Position numbers and translations under genes: made by a program. A stretch of 64,000 nt of DNA, from contig OZ014424.1 in the NCBI GenBank assembly GCA_963965975.1, positions 2,046,001 to 2,110,000 on the forward strand, written 5' to 3'. The DNA comes from Xestospongia bergquistia (taxonomy: Eukaryota; Porifera; Demospongiae; Haplosclerida; Petrosiidae). The notes under the pieces are model-generated. The model did not search any database and was not told the DNA's origin. It saw only the letters and a program-made list of their open reading frames with translations. This document shows positions 12,351 to 24,800 of the stretch, in pieces. How positions within the stretch are numbered: position 1 is the stretch's first letter; each line of letters starts with the position of its first letter.

Positions 12351-14987
12351 TCAGTTCTTAAAAGAGCTCCACCATTTTCGGAAGATATTTTGTTTTGGAT
12401 TGGCATTTTCTTTACATAAAAAACAGTTCCATGACTAGATAATGACCATTTTGACTGGCTATATACAGGGCTGTTATTCCATAATTGCTTTCAATGTTAA
12501 ATTGGCCTGTTGATTAAGTAGCAGTTCAACCACTTGATAATGACCTTCTACACTGGCTACCATAAGGGGTGTTTGTCCATTATGATCTTGTATGTTAGGA
12601 TCAGAATGTTGTTTGAGTAGCAATTCCACCACTTGATAATGGCCTTCTGCACTGGCTATGTAAAGAGCTGTTTGTCCATCTGGCAACTGAATATTAGGAT
12701 TGGCTTTTTCTTTAAGAAGCAGTTCCACCACTTGATGATGACCTTCTGCACTGGCTATCATAAGGGCTGTTGCTCCAGTTTGATGTTGTATATTAGGATC
12801 AGTTTGTTCTTTCAGTAACAATTCCACCACTTGATAATGACTTTCTTGACTAGCTAAGTAAAGGGCTGTTCCTCCATATGGCAATTGAATATTAGGATTG
12901 ATATTTTCTTTGAGAAGCAGTTCCACAACTTGATAATGACCTTTTTGACTGGCTGTTATAATGGCTGTTCCTCTGATTTCATCTTTTATGTTAAGATCAA
13001 CCATTTGTCTGAGTAGCAGTTCTACCAATTGATAAAGACCATTTTCACTGGCTAAGTAAAGTGCTGTTTGTCCATCTTGCAATTGAATATTAGGGTTGGC
13101 TTGTTGTTTGAGAAGCAGTTCCACTATTTGATCATGACCATTTGCACAAGATATCATAAGGGCTGTCCAACCATTTTTCTCTTCCTGAATGTTAGAGATG
13201 CCTTGTAGTTCAAGTAACGGTTCTACACCAAGATGATGAACATTTCCACATTTTATGCATTACGTTGGTCCAAGATTGTCTGTTTCATTTGTCTTTGCTC
13301 CTCTTTCAATGCAGTGATACTTGACATGAGCTCCTAACTCCAGTAGTAATTCTACATCATTTACTAAGCCATCTTTTGCTGCTTGTAGAAGAGAAGGCTC
13401 AAATGTAAAACTATCATTCTCATCATTTACTATGATAGGAAGGTTGTTAATGTACATTTTAAAGATACCAACTTGATAGAGGAGATCTCTTTTAGTTACT
13501 GCCATATCTTTAAGAGAGTGGTATTATGAACTAGGTGCTAGGAATGTGATACATAGTGATTCATGTTCGATGTGAATGTGGTTTAGATGTTTTCCTTTTT
13601 CTGCAAATATATGGTTAATTAGAATATGTAGACCCTTTAATGTCATTTGTTTCCATATGACAATTAGTTTGATGATAATTGTACAAGTTAGTTCAGTAAC
13701 ATCTTGTTTTGATAATGTATTTTGTCATTAGCATTCTGAATATCTATTAATTTAGTTGACTCTTCAAATACTCTGAGTTCATCTAAATACTCTCCTTTGA
13801 AGAACATCTTTCAAAAGAAAGCATTGTACATGGTGTTCAATTAAGTGACAATTAAGAAAATGATAGTGTGAACCTAATCTTGTTAAATAGTTCATCGATA
13901 GTTGCAACTTTAGTCAACCCTTTCTCTTCAGTGTATTCTTCAATATGTTGAGCAATAGTTACTAACTTGCATGATCCATTTTTAATCATTACAGAAAATT
14001 GTTTTTTAATATTTGATACCAGGGAGCCAAATTTCTGATCAAGGTTTTGAATATCAGCCACTATTTTATCATTGCTATTAATAGAGATGTGGGATGATGT
14101 GTATTGTAGTAGACAGATTACATTTGAACAGACATGTCGACAGGCAGTAATGAAATATGTTTCCTGGACTTTTCTTTTTTGTAGTAGATAATTACATATT
14201 GTATACGAGTTCATTTCACAAGATATTGTTAGTGCAGTGTAATTGTTATTATCTTGAATATAAATATCAGCTCCAGCTGATATTAGAGTTTGCACAACTT
14301 GTTCCATGTCCACCTAGTGTAGCTAGCATTAGTGGTGTTTTGTCTTGTTTATTATGGTGATTGATCCTGGCACCATATTTAAGAAGTAGGCATACTGCTT
14401 CACTATAACCATCTTTTGCTGCTTCAAGAAGAATTTTCTCAATGTTACCTCCTAACTCTAGAAGAAATTGAACTGATTCAATGTGACCAACCTTGAAAGC
14501 CTCAAGAAAAGCGACATCAATGTTAGCTCCTAATTTTAGAAGAAATTGAATTTCTTCAATATGACCAACTTTTGCTGCTTTAAGAAGAGCAGTATCAAAA
14601 GTAAAGTTCATATTCTCATCATCTCTTAAGATGGATTCACCATTAATTGTTAGAGCAAAGATACAATGAGACACATAAACTGTAGCTTGCTTTGAGCATA
14701 AGCTATGAGACAATCAGCATTTGATTCATGGACAATGTATTTAATATGAACTGAGCCTGTGGTGATTTCAATATGCTTTAGAATTAATTGATTAGACTTG
14801 TAAGGTAATAAATGTTGTATCAGGATGTAAAGTTTTTTAATGTTGGCTTTGTTCCATTGATTTTGTAACTTAATGTAAATTTGGGGCATGTTTGATAAAT
14901 TTGTTAGATGTGGAGAATGTACGCTTTAATGCAAGCAGTACATCCTGCCATGATGCCTCAGGATGAACACTAAGCCATTTTGAATGA
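12351..14987 (-). pseudogene. ANK pseudogene (copy A of gene 3)
   Basis: Minus-strand relic collinear with gene 3 (33,344-36,665). It retains the C-terminal basic tail (RKWWSSFKN then TGA at 12353-12351), about eight ANK repeats, the second middle module, three 26-residue units and a scrap of the Death domain (EASWQDVLLAL near 14,930-14,990). Disabling changes include a CAA-to-TAA stop near 13,262, a second CAA-to-TAA near 13,530, single-base frameshifts near 12,495, 14,306 and 14,665, a small rearranged stretch near 13,720-13,830, and a large deletion joining the Death-domain scrap to the first middle module near 14,925. Several short frames survive (such as 12474-13157), but no complete protein can be made. 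Confidence 0.92.
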
Positions 14988-15917
14988 AAACATACAGTGT
15001 ATGCATGGACAAAGAATCCAAAAATGATAACAATATATCCATGGATGTATGATGGCTGGTTGGATGACTGGGTAAGTGGAGACATGAACAGGTTAGAAGA
15101 TCTATTGACATTGCAAAAGCAAGCCTAGGTCAATGAGCTATAGAGATACAAAGTGCCTGGAGAAAACAAACTCAAGAGGTGAGAGTTAGCCAATAGTTTC
15201 TTTTAGCATAAAAGGGATTCAATGTAATATGAATATAATATAATTAATTATATAATCATTAATTTTTACAAAAAGAAATTAGTTCTAATTATAAAATGCA
15301 CATAGACATACTAGCAGGTTAATATTGAACATATTATCAAGATAGAGTTTAAAGTATAATAGATAGTTTCTTCTTCAAAATGAGAAGTGGATGGCATTGC
15401 CAGACATCCCCCTAGTAAATACACTTTGTTTTTAGTTAAGTATAATATGTGAAATAGTTTAATATCTAAATTTTTCTGATTAATTTTGCTATAGTGTAAT
15501 AGTATAAAATAGTAAGCATTTCTTTAAATGATTCAAATACATCATTACAGTGTTCTTAAGTGCAATGAAATAAACTAAAAAACTAGTATTTTGAACAATT
15601 ACTTTATGTAACTAAGTTATTACTTGATTAAGGACTATGCTTTTGTTATATTGAGCACTTCAAATAGTAAGTGACAATTTAATAACAGTGTTATAATTCA
15701 ATTATCTGTGTGGGTGATTCATGCTCCTCTGAGTCCTCTCCATTCATCATTGGCTCTTAGTAGTATTAGACTCAGTCAAATACTTGAAGCATGTGGTCAT
15801 TAGTATATGTTCCCTAATGATAAGACAGTCCCTATATATAAAATATATTAATATAATAACAAACAGCACTGATGACAGTAACATTAATATCATCAGTACA
15901 TAATTGTACTTCCATAC
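14988..15917. other. intergenic DNA beyond the duplication breakpoint
   Basis: Similarity to gene 3 ends abruptly at about 14,987 in the Death-domain exon. The rest is AT-rich with no recognisable gene. The small overlapping frames at 14,870-15,111 arise from the relic itself. Confidence 0.5.
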
Positions 15918-17250
15918 AATGTAGCAACAAAGGTAAGAGCATCTATTGATCACATGCAATATTTTACTTTTATTAATGGCTCATAATCACACAACTTGTA
16001 TGATCATTTAACTAGTTTATATTACACTAAAGTTATGGCATGAAGCTACTAGTATCACTTTTTTAATAATTGGGTTAATATATAACAGAATACATTAAGA
16101 AACATGTATATACACTTTTACAGTCTATTATCTGTACAATTTTATTACTGGAAGTAGAAAACAAAAGTAACAAGCTAATAATTAATAGGGTATTGAATTC
16201 ACTCATATCTTTTATAATAAGTCAGAGGAGCAGAGGATGACTAAACAATTGTAACATATAAAACACTGAGTATCATCTGTATGATGAACAAGAAAATGAC
16301 CTAAGAAAAAGTCTCTTAAAGTATACTACATTTGTATGATACATGTACATCTTTGTATAAAACGGTAGTTAATGGACTTATAGTATAATGATCAGATGAC
16401 AGTTTTATACTTAGTTAATTTAAATGATAAGTAGACTTTATTACATATACTCTCTAGCTAAGATCATTATTGAACTACTTCAAGTGAAAAATACAAAGTG
16501 AATGTATCAGTTTAAACGTAAAAATAATCTATAAAGTATGACTTAGTGCAATAATAAATATTGGTAAATTATATGTACTTTTAACATGGGATTTTGTGTG
16601 TTGAAATGATAATTTATAACATCAGTGTTAAGAAATGAATGCAATAATAGACATAATTATTATATAATAATCATAGGTCAAACCATAACTATAATGTCAA
16701 CTATGTTCTTACAAAAAGATACCCTATTTGTAATGGTATTGTATGTCATGGGAACTTATGGGTAAGTATATAACCACTCTTTTTACAATACTTTTAGTGG
16801 TCTTTTACAAATTTGTTATTTTATCATAGCCTAATACCACCACCCACCACTAATTAAAACAGCAAAGATTTTATTAACCAAGAAGGTTATCACAAATTAC
16901 TTGTAAAATTGATTTATTTAATGACTGTGTGTACTGGCATGAACAAAGATGTAACAATGTTCTATTTTGCAGCTTTTATTCATGAGAACTACCACATCTT
17001 ATTACTGGCAATCTCAACATATAATTAACTCTTCTTACTCTAGCTATCAATTTTGTACACTATGGGATTGACTTGTTGCTCAAATTCTTTAGGCAAAGGA
17101 AATTTATCTAGCTATATATGGTCATAGATGTTGTTACTTGCTACCATCAATGTTCCCTCATGATCAGTTTTAATAATGTTACTAGCTTATTGAAGAGTAA
17201 ATTTAACAATCTAGGACTTTATGTTTGTCTGTTGCATCTGCCAATGTGAT
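15918..17250. repeat. segmental-duplication copy B, non-coding flank
   Basis: The segment 15,918-16,680 matches 29,872-30,604 closely, starting with GTAGCAACAAA and the TTGATCAC-GGCAATATT block. The segment 17,060-17,250 matches about 31,690-31,890 more weakly. The segments at 16,780-17,000 and 17,660-17,900 resemble each other. This flank lies downstream of ANK gene 2, as copies A and C lie downstream of the pseudogene and gene 3. Confidence 0.75.
16317..16402 (+). repeat. 86-bp perfect inverted repeat, left arm
   Basis: The reverse complement of this stretch is identical, base for base, to 17,351-17,436. The arms are about 950 bp apart. A diverged single copy exists near 9,470-9,560, so the arm is a piece of the duplicated flank that was copied in reverse. 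Confidence 0.95.
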
Positions 17251-17350
17251 CTCTGGATAAAAGATTGAAAAAAAACTGCTTCCTTCAGTCATTTGCAATT
17301 TGTCAAGGACTCTGTTCCTGCTAATTCATTGGCTGTTATGACTACTACTA

Positions 17351-17436
17351 CTGTCATCTGATCATTATACTATAAGTCCATTAACTACCGTTTTATACAA
17401 AGATGTACATGTATCATACAAATGTAGTATACTTTA
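17351..17436 (-). repeat. 86-bp perfect inverted repeat, right arm
   Basis: Exact reverse complement of 16,317-16,402. It begins CTGTCATCTG and ends GTAGTATACTTTA. Confidence 0.95.
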
Positions 17437-17904
17437 TGTGTCATTCTCTATTATTTGATACTTTACATTGATTGATTGAGAAGCTATTATGCTTGTCTGT
17501 ACCACCTTTTATTTATAAATTTAAAAGTTTTTGTAACACAGCTGTTGCCAAAAAATTATTGGCAAATTATAATTATTTCATAAAATCTTATTCTTATAAT
17601 AATGTAGTAACTATAAAGTTGACCACTTCCTTGCAAAGAGACCCAAATTACATCATTAAAGAATATAACCACTCTTTTTTTACAAACTAATGATTTTGGT
17701 GGCCTCAAAATTATCTAGCTTGTCATGGCCTGTTATTAACCATCATTCATTAAACAAAGATATTATTAAACCACCCCATATAATCACAAATTACTTGTGC
17801 AATTGCTTTATAAGAATTTAATGAATGTGTCTACTGGCACGAGCAAAGTTGTAACATTGTTCCATTTTGCTATATATTCATGAGTACTACCTTGCAGTTG
17901 AGCA

Positions 17905-18165
17905 TTTGGATCAATTTCTATTCAAGTAAGACTTAATAATACCCTTTTCACTGGCTATGTGTAGTGTTTGCCTTTTAATTTGTACAGAGCTGGTGTTTCA
18001 ATTTTTTTTTCCATTTTAGGATTTAGTTGTTACTGAAGTAATAGCTTAAACACTTGATAATGACCATTTTCAGTGACTATCTATAAAGCAGTTTGTCTAT
18101 CCCTTAATTGAATATTATGACAAACTTTGTCTTCAAGTAGTAATTCTAACAGTTGATTTTTTGAC
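17905..18165 (-). pseudogene. decayed ANK-repeat relic
   Basis: The plus strand shows the antisense signature of ANK units seen in the intact genes: CACTTGATAATGACCATTTT followed by a CAGTGACTAT variant near 18,053, and TTCACTGGCTATG near 17,957. The frame is broken by stops and indels. It lies downstream of gene 2 and appears to be the remnant of additional repeats. Confidence 0.7.
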
Positions 18166-18803
18166 AATATATTTCAATGGACAATCCAGGCCATCCCTAT
18201 ATAGGCAATGCTACCACATGGCTGACACTATTAATGGTAGGAACACACTTTATCCATAATGTAAATGTAAGCCTGTATCCATCCATGTACTGGGTATGTG
18301 AAGCACTTACTAGACAATATAACATGTTATCTACTTATGTTACTGATATCAAAATTTGTTATTGTTGGAATAAACATTTCTTTTCTTTAATTATTAAAAA
18401 TTTAATCTTGCCATATTAATGATATTTAGCTAGAGAGAATGAAAACAAAACTGATGAGAAGTGAACGACAAAAGCTCTAAATACTTGAATGTTTAATATT
18501 TATGAATAAACAAGACTCTGTAAGTAGTGGTTCTAACAACAATAACAACCAGCAAATGAAATGACATTTGGATTTTAAACCTTTTCTAGGTCAAAGTCTA
18601 AATACTAGAATTTGTTAATTTTAAATGAATATTTTTTTCAAAAATCAGAATAAATGGGATATAGTGATAAGATCCTTTTAGTAGTGGTCTATAAAGTTTT
18701 TAACAGCAAACAAACAAGCAAGTGAAATGACATTCAATCTCTTCCTGGCATAAGTGTACAAGAGCACATCATTAATAAATTTTAAGACATGCTTTACTAG
18801 GAA
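18166..18803. other. 3' flank of ANK gene 2
   Basis: Related to 11,940-12,300 and 32,880-33,300, the flanks of the pseudogene and gene 3; shared pieces include a CATCCATGTA stretch and ACAAA-CTCTAAATACT. No intact gene. The plus-strand frame at 18177-18419 is a chance frame in this flank. Confidence 0.55.
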
Positions 18804-21800
18804 TCATTTCTTAAAGTAGTTCCAAAATTTTCGGAAGATATTTTGTTTAGGACTGGCTTTCTCTTTACATAACAGTTCCACTACTTGAGAATGACCATTT
18901 TGTTTTGCTATGTGCAGGGCTGTTATGCCATTATTGTTTTGAATATTAGGATCAGCTTGTTGTTTGAGTAGCAGTTCCACCACTTGATAATGACCATTTT
19001 CACTGGCTATGTAAAGGGCTGTTGATCCATTGTTATTTTGAATATTAGGATCAGCTTGTTGTTTGAGTAACAGTTCCACCACTAGAGGGTCACCATTTTG
19101 ACTGGCTATCATTAGGGCTGTTGCTCCATTATTGCTTTGAATATTAGGATCAACTTGTTGTTTGAGTAGCAGCTCCACCACTTGATAATGACCATTTTGA
19201 CTGGCTATGTACAGAGCTGTTGCTCCATTATTCATTTGAATATTAGGATCAACTTGTTGTTTGAGTAGCAGTTCCATCACATAATAATGACCATTTTGAC
19301 TGGCTATGTACAGAGCTGTTGCTCCATTACTGATTTGAATATTAGGATCAACTTGTTGTTTGAGTAGCAGTTCCACCACATGATAATGACCATTTTGACT
19401 GGCTATGTACAGAGCTGTTGCTCCATTACTGATTTGAATATTAGGATCAACTTTTTGTTTGAGTAGCAGTTCTACCACTTGATAATGACCATTTTGACTG
19501 GCTATCATCAGTGTGGTCCAATCGTCTTCCTGTCTGATATTAGGATCAGCTTGTTGTTTTAGTAGCAGTTCCACCACATGATAATGACCATTTTGACTGG
19601 CTATGTACAGAGCTGTTGCTCCATTATTATTTTGAATATTAGGATCAACTTTTTGTTTGAGTAGCAATTCCACCACTTGATAATGACCATGTCCACTGGC
19701 TATGTAAAGGGCTGTTGTTCCGTAATTGTCTTGAATATTTGGATTGGCTTCATGTTTGAGTAACAATTCCACCACTTGATAATGACCACTTCGACCTGCT
19801 ATCATCAGTGCAGTCCAATCTTCTTCATCATTGATATTAGGATTGTCTTGTAGCAGTTCTTGCACTTGAGAATGAAAGTTTTCACATGCTATCATAAGGG
19901 CTGTTGCTCCATTATTGCTTTGAATATTAGGATCAGCCTTGTGTTTGAGTAGCAGTTCCACCACTTGATAATGACCATATTCACTGGCTATGTAAAGGGC
20001 TGTTGTTCCATAATTGTCTTGAATATTTGGATTGGCTTCATGTTTGAGTAACAATTCCACCACTTGATAATGACCATTTTGACTGGCTATCATCAGTGTG
20101 GTCCAATCTTTTTCTTGTCTGGTATTAGGATTAGCTTGCTGCTTGAGTAGCAATTCCACCACTTGATAATGACCATTTTCACTGGCTATGTAAAGGGCTG
20201 TTGTTCCATTATTGCTTTGAATATTAGGATCAGTTTGTTGTTTAAGTAACAGTTCCACCACTAGAGGGTCACCATTTTGACTGGCTATCATAAGGGCTGT
20301 TGCTCCATTATTGCTTTGAATATTAGGATCAACTTGTTGTTTGAGTAGCAGTTCCACTACTTGATAATGACCATTTTGACTGGCTATGTACAGAGCTGTT
20401 GTTCCATTATTGATTTGAATATTAGGATCAACTTGTTGTTTTAGTAGCAGTTCTACCACTTGATAATGACCATTTTGACTGGCTATGTACAGAGCTGTTG
20501 CTCCATTATTCATTTGAATATTAGGATCAGCTTGTTGTTTGAGTAGCAGTTCCACCACATGATAATGACCATTTTGACTGGCTATGTACAGAGCTGTTGC
20601 TCCATTACTGATTTGAATATTAGGATCAACTTTTTGTTTGAGTAGCAGTTCTACCACTTGATAATGACCATGTCCACTGGCTATGTAAAGGGCTGTTGTT
20701 CCGTAATTGTCTTGAATATTTGGATTGGCTTCATGTTTGAGTAACAATTCCACCACTTGATAATGACCACTTCGACCTGTTATCATTAGTGCAGTCCAAT
20801 CTTCTTCATCATTGATATTAGGATTGTCTTGTAGCAGTTCTTGCAATTGAGAATGAAAGTTTTCACATGCTATCATAAGGGCTGTTGTTCCATTATTGCT
20901 TTGAATATTAGGATCAGTTTGTTGTTTGAGTAGCAGTTCCACCACTTGATAATAACCATATTCACTGGCTATCATAAGGGCTGTTGCTCCATTATTGCTT
21001 TGAATATTAGGATTGGCTCGTTGTTTGAGTAGCAGTTCCACCACTTGATTATGACCACTTTGACTGGCTATGTAAAGGGCTGTTGCTCCATTGTTATTTT
21101 GAATATTAGGATCAGCTTGTTCTTTGAGTAATAGTTCCACGACTTGAGGGTGACCATTTCGACTGGCTATCATTAGGGCTGTTGCTCCATTATTGCTTTG
21201 AATATTAGGATCAACCTTGTGTTTGAGAAGCAGTTCTACCACTTGACAATGGCCGTTATGACTCGCTATCATAAGCACTTCTTTTTGTTCACATTTGTAA
21301 GTAAACTGAGCTTGTAACTTCAGTAGTAATTCCACATTTTCTATAAGTCCATCTTTTACTGTTTGTAGAAGAGGAGTCTCAAAAGTGAAGTCATTATTCT
21401 CATCATTTACAATGATAGGATGGTTATTAATGTACATTTCAAAGATGCCAACTTGATAGAGGAGATCTCTTTTAGTTACTGCCATATCTTTAAGAGAGTG
21501 GTATTGTGAACTAGGTGCTAGAAATGTGATACATAGTGATTCATGTTCGATGTGAATGTGGTTTAGATGTTTTCCTTTTTCTGCAAATATATGGTTAATT
21601 AGAATATGTAGACCCTTTAATGTCATATGTTTCCATATGACATTTAGTTTGATGATAATTGTACAAGTTAGTTCAGTAACATCTTGTTTTGATAGATGTA
21701 TTTTGTCACTAGCATTCTGAATATCTATTAATTTAGCTGACTCTTCAAATACTCTAAGTTCATCTGAATACTCTTTGAGTCTACTTTCAAGGATGCCTCC

Positions 21801-24800
21801 TGAAAGAAAGTAGTGTACAAGGTCTTTAATTAGGTGACAATTAAGAAAATGACAGTGTGACTTAATCTTGTTAAATAGTTCACTGATAGTTGCTACTTTA
21901 GTAAACCCTTTCTCTTCAGTGTACTCCTCAACGTGTTGAACAATATTGACTAGCTTGCACAATCCATTTTCAATCATTTCAGATAATCGCTCTTTGATAT
22001 TTGATACTAGAGAGACAAATTTCTGATGAAGTACCTGAATATCAGCCACTATTTTATCATTACTATTACCAGAGATGTGTGCTGATGTGTATTGTAATAG
22101 ACAGATTACATTTGAACAGACATGTCGACAGGCAGTAATGAAAGGTGTTTCATGGACTTTTCTTTGTTGAAGTAGATAATTACATATTGTATATGAGTTC
22201 ATTTCACAAGCTATTGTTAGTGCAGTGTAATTGTTATTATCTTGAATATAAGTATCAGCTTCAGCTGATACTAGAGTTTGTACAATTTGTTCATGTCCAC
22301 CTGGTGTAGCTAGCATTAGTGGTGTTTGGCCTTCATCATTTTGGTAATTGATCTTGGCACCTAATTTAAGAAGTAAGCATACTGCTTCATTATGACCATG
22401 CTTTGCTGCTTCAAGAAGAATGTCATCAATGTTACCTCCTAACTGTAGAAGTAGTTGAGCTGATTCAATATCACCAACAATTACAGCTTTTAATAGTGCA
22501 CCATCAACATTAGCTCCTAATTCTAGAAGAAATTGAATTGCACCAACATGACCAACTTTTGCTGATTTAAGAAGTGCAATATCTATGCTTGCTCCTAATT
22601 TGAGAAGAAATTGTGATGCTTCATTATCATTAACTTTCGCTGCTTCGTGAAGAGCAACATCAATGTTTGCTCCAAGCTTAACAAGAAATTGAGCTGCTTT
22701 GCAATGACCAACTTTTGCTGATTCGAAAAGTGCAATATCTACGCTAGCTCCTAAATTAAGAAGAAATTGTGCTGCTTCATTATCATCTTCTTTTGCTGCT
22801 TCATGAAGAGCAACGTCAGTGCTCGCTCCAAAGTTAAGAAGAAATTGAGCTGCGCTGTCATGATCAACTTTTGCTGCTTTAAAAAGAGCAGCATCAACAC
22901 TAGCTCCTAATTCCAGAATAAACTGAACTGCTTCAGGATGACCAACTTTTGCTGCTTCAAGAAGAGCAACATCAAAAGTAAAGTTCTCATTCTCATCTTC
23001 ACCACCTAATATTGGTGTGTCGTTGATTACTAAACTGAACATACCAATGAGACGCATAAACTGTAACTTGCCTTGAGCATAAGCTATCAGATGGTCAACT
23101 TGAGATTCACGGACAATATATTCAATAATCACTGAACCAGCTGAGATTTTGATGTGGTTTAGAAGGGACTGCTTTTCATGATTTGGAAGAAAATGTTTGA
23201 TTAATAAGTAAAGTCCTTTAATGTGTACTTGATTCCAAGTCTCTTTTAGCTTAATATGAGAAATTGGTGCATTCTCAGGATTTTTTAAGTGTGGATTGTA
23301 TATTTGCATCAAACCATTTCTAAGTGTCTTAACTGATTGGATATTTCGAAATTCAATTGCTTCTTCGGAATGGTTTTGCAATTTATTACTTAAATCACTA
23401 TTTGTAAGGTATTGCTTAGCAATTGCAACAATAATGTCGCAATCTAAAAAGTCATAAAAGCGATGTAATTCTTTAAAGAGTCCATCCAAATCATCGATAT
23501 GACTGAGATCAAGACTTTCCCAAGATATATACTCTTGTACATAGCCTGCTATATCTGAAAGACATGTTTTTGTTGTTTGATTCTGAATTTCTTCAATTAG
23601 TTCTGCTCTAACTTGTCTCATTAGACCAGCAAATGCTTGGTGGAGATTATGTATCTGTTTCAAAACGATGACTTCACTATCAAGCTCAATTGTCTTGACA
23701 TCTTCTTCAATACTAGAAAAGGTATATGTACTCTGAATTGCGGCAGGTTTGAGGCTTCTTAATCTTTTACTTAATTCTGTATCTAAATAATCTGCTGCAC
23801 CCTGAGCAGCAGCACCACCTTGACTAGATAGTATTTTGAGAAATGATTGCCAATACTTTTGTAATGATGGAACATCTTTTTGCCATTCAATACCAGCTTT
23901 AAATTCATCAATTAATTTATCATAATTTGGATTATCTTTGACAGACTCAGGAATCATTTTGATGCTATACATTTCTGCTGCCACTTGCAGAAGAATGTTT
24001 TTAAAAGCAACTTGTAAAGAATGATGTCGTTCCCGGAGTAAGTCCTTCATTATCTTTTTTAACTGACATTGACCTGCATCTGTGCTAGATCCTAAATCAA
24101 GAAGAAATTGTACTGCATCATTATCATCTCCTTTTGCTGCTTCAAAAAGAGCAACATTAGTGTTTGCTCCAAGCTTAAGAAGACATTGAGCTGCTTTGTC
24201 ATGGTTAACTTTGGCTGATTCAAGAAGAGAAATAGTTGTGCTAGCTCCAAAATTGATAAGAAATCTAGCTGCTTCATTATCTTCTCCTTTTGCTGCTTCA
24301 TAAAGAGCAACATCAGTGTTTGCTCCAAGCTTAATAAGAAATTGAGCCACTTTGTCATGACCAACTTTTGCTGATTCAAGAAGTGCAATATCTATGCTTG
24401 CTCCTAAATTGAGAAGAAATTGTGCTGCTTCGTTATCATCTCCTTTTGCTGCTTCGTAAAGAGCAACATTAGTATTTGTTTCAAACTTAAGAAGAAACAG
24501 AGCTGCTTTGTCATGATTAACTTTGGCTGACTCAAGAAGAGCAGTCTCTGCGCTAGCTCCTAAATTGAGAAGAAATTGAGCTGCTTTGCCATGACCAACT
24601 TTTGCTGATTCAAGAAGTGCAATATCTATGCTTGCTCCTAAATTGAGAAGAAATTGTGCTGCTTCGTTATCATCTGCTTTTGCTGCTTCGTAAAGAGCAA
24701 CATTAGTGACATCTGCTTCAATACTTGGCGAAGTGCATGGATTCTGAATTGTACCAGAGTCGAGGTTTATCAATCTGTCTCTTAATTCTGTATCTAAATA

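Noticed and set aside
18900..21290. Regular repeats with similar spacing, considered as a CRISPR-like array
   Set aside because: The period of 99 bases translates in one frame to ANK repeats; repeat and spacer are not distinct.
24092..24388. Minus-strand 98-codon frame inside gene 2
   Set aside because: An alternative-frame shadow of the 26-residue repeats, open only because the DNA repeats.
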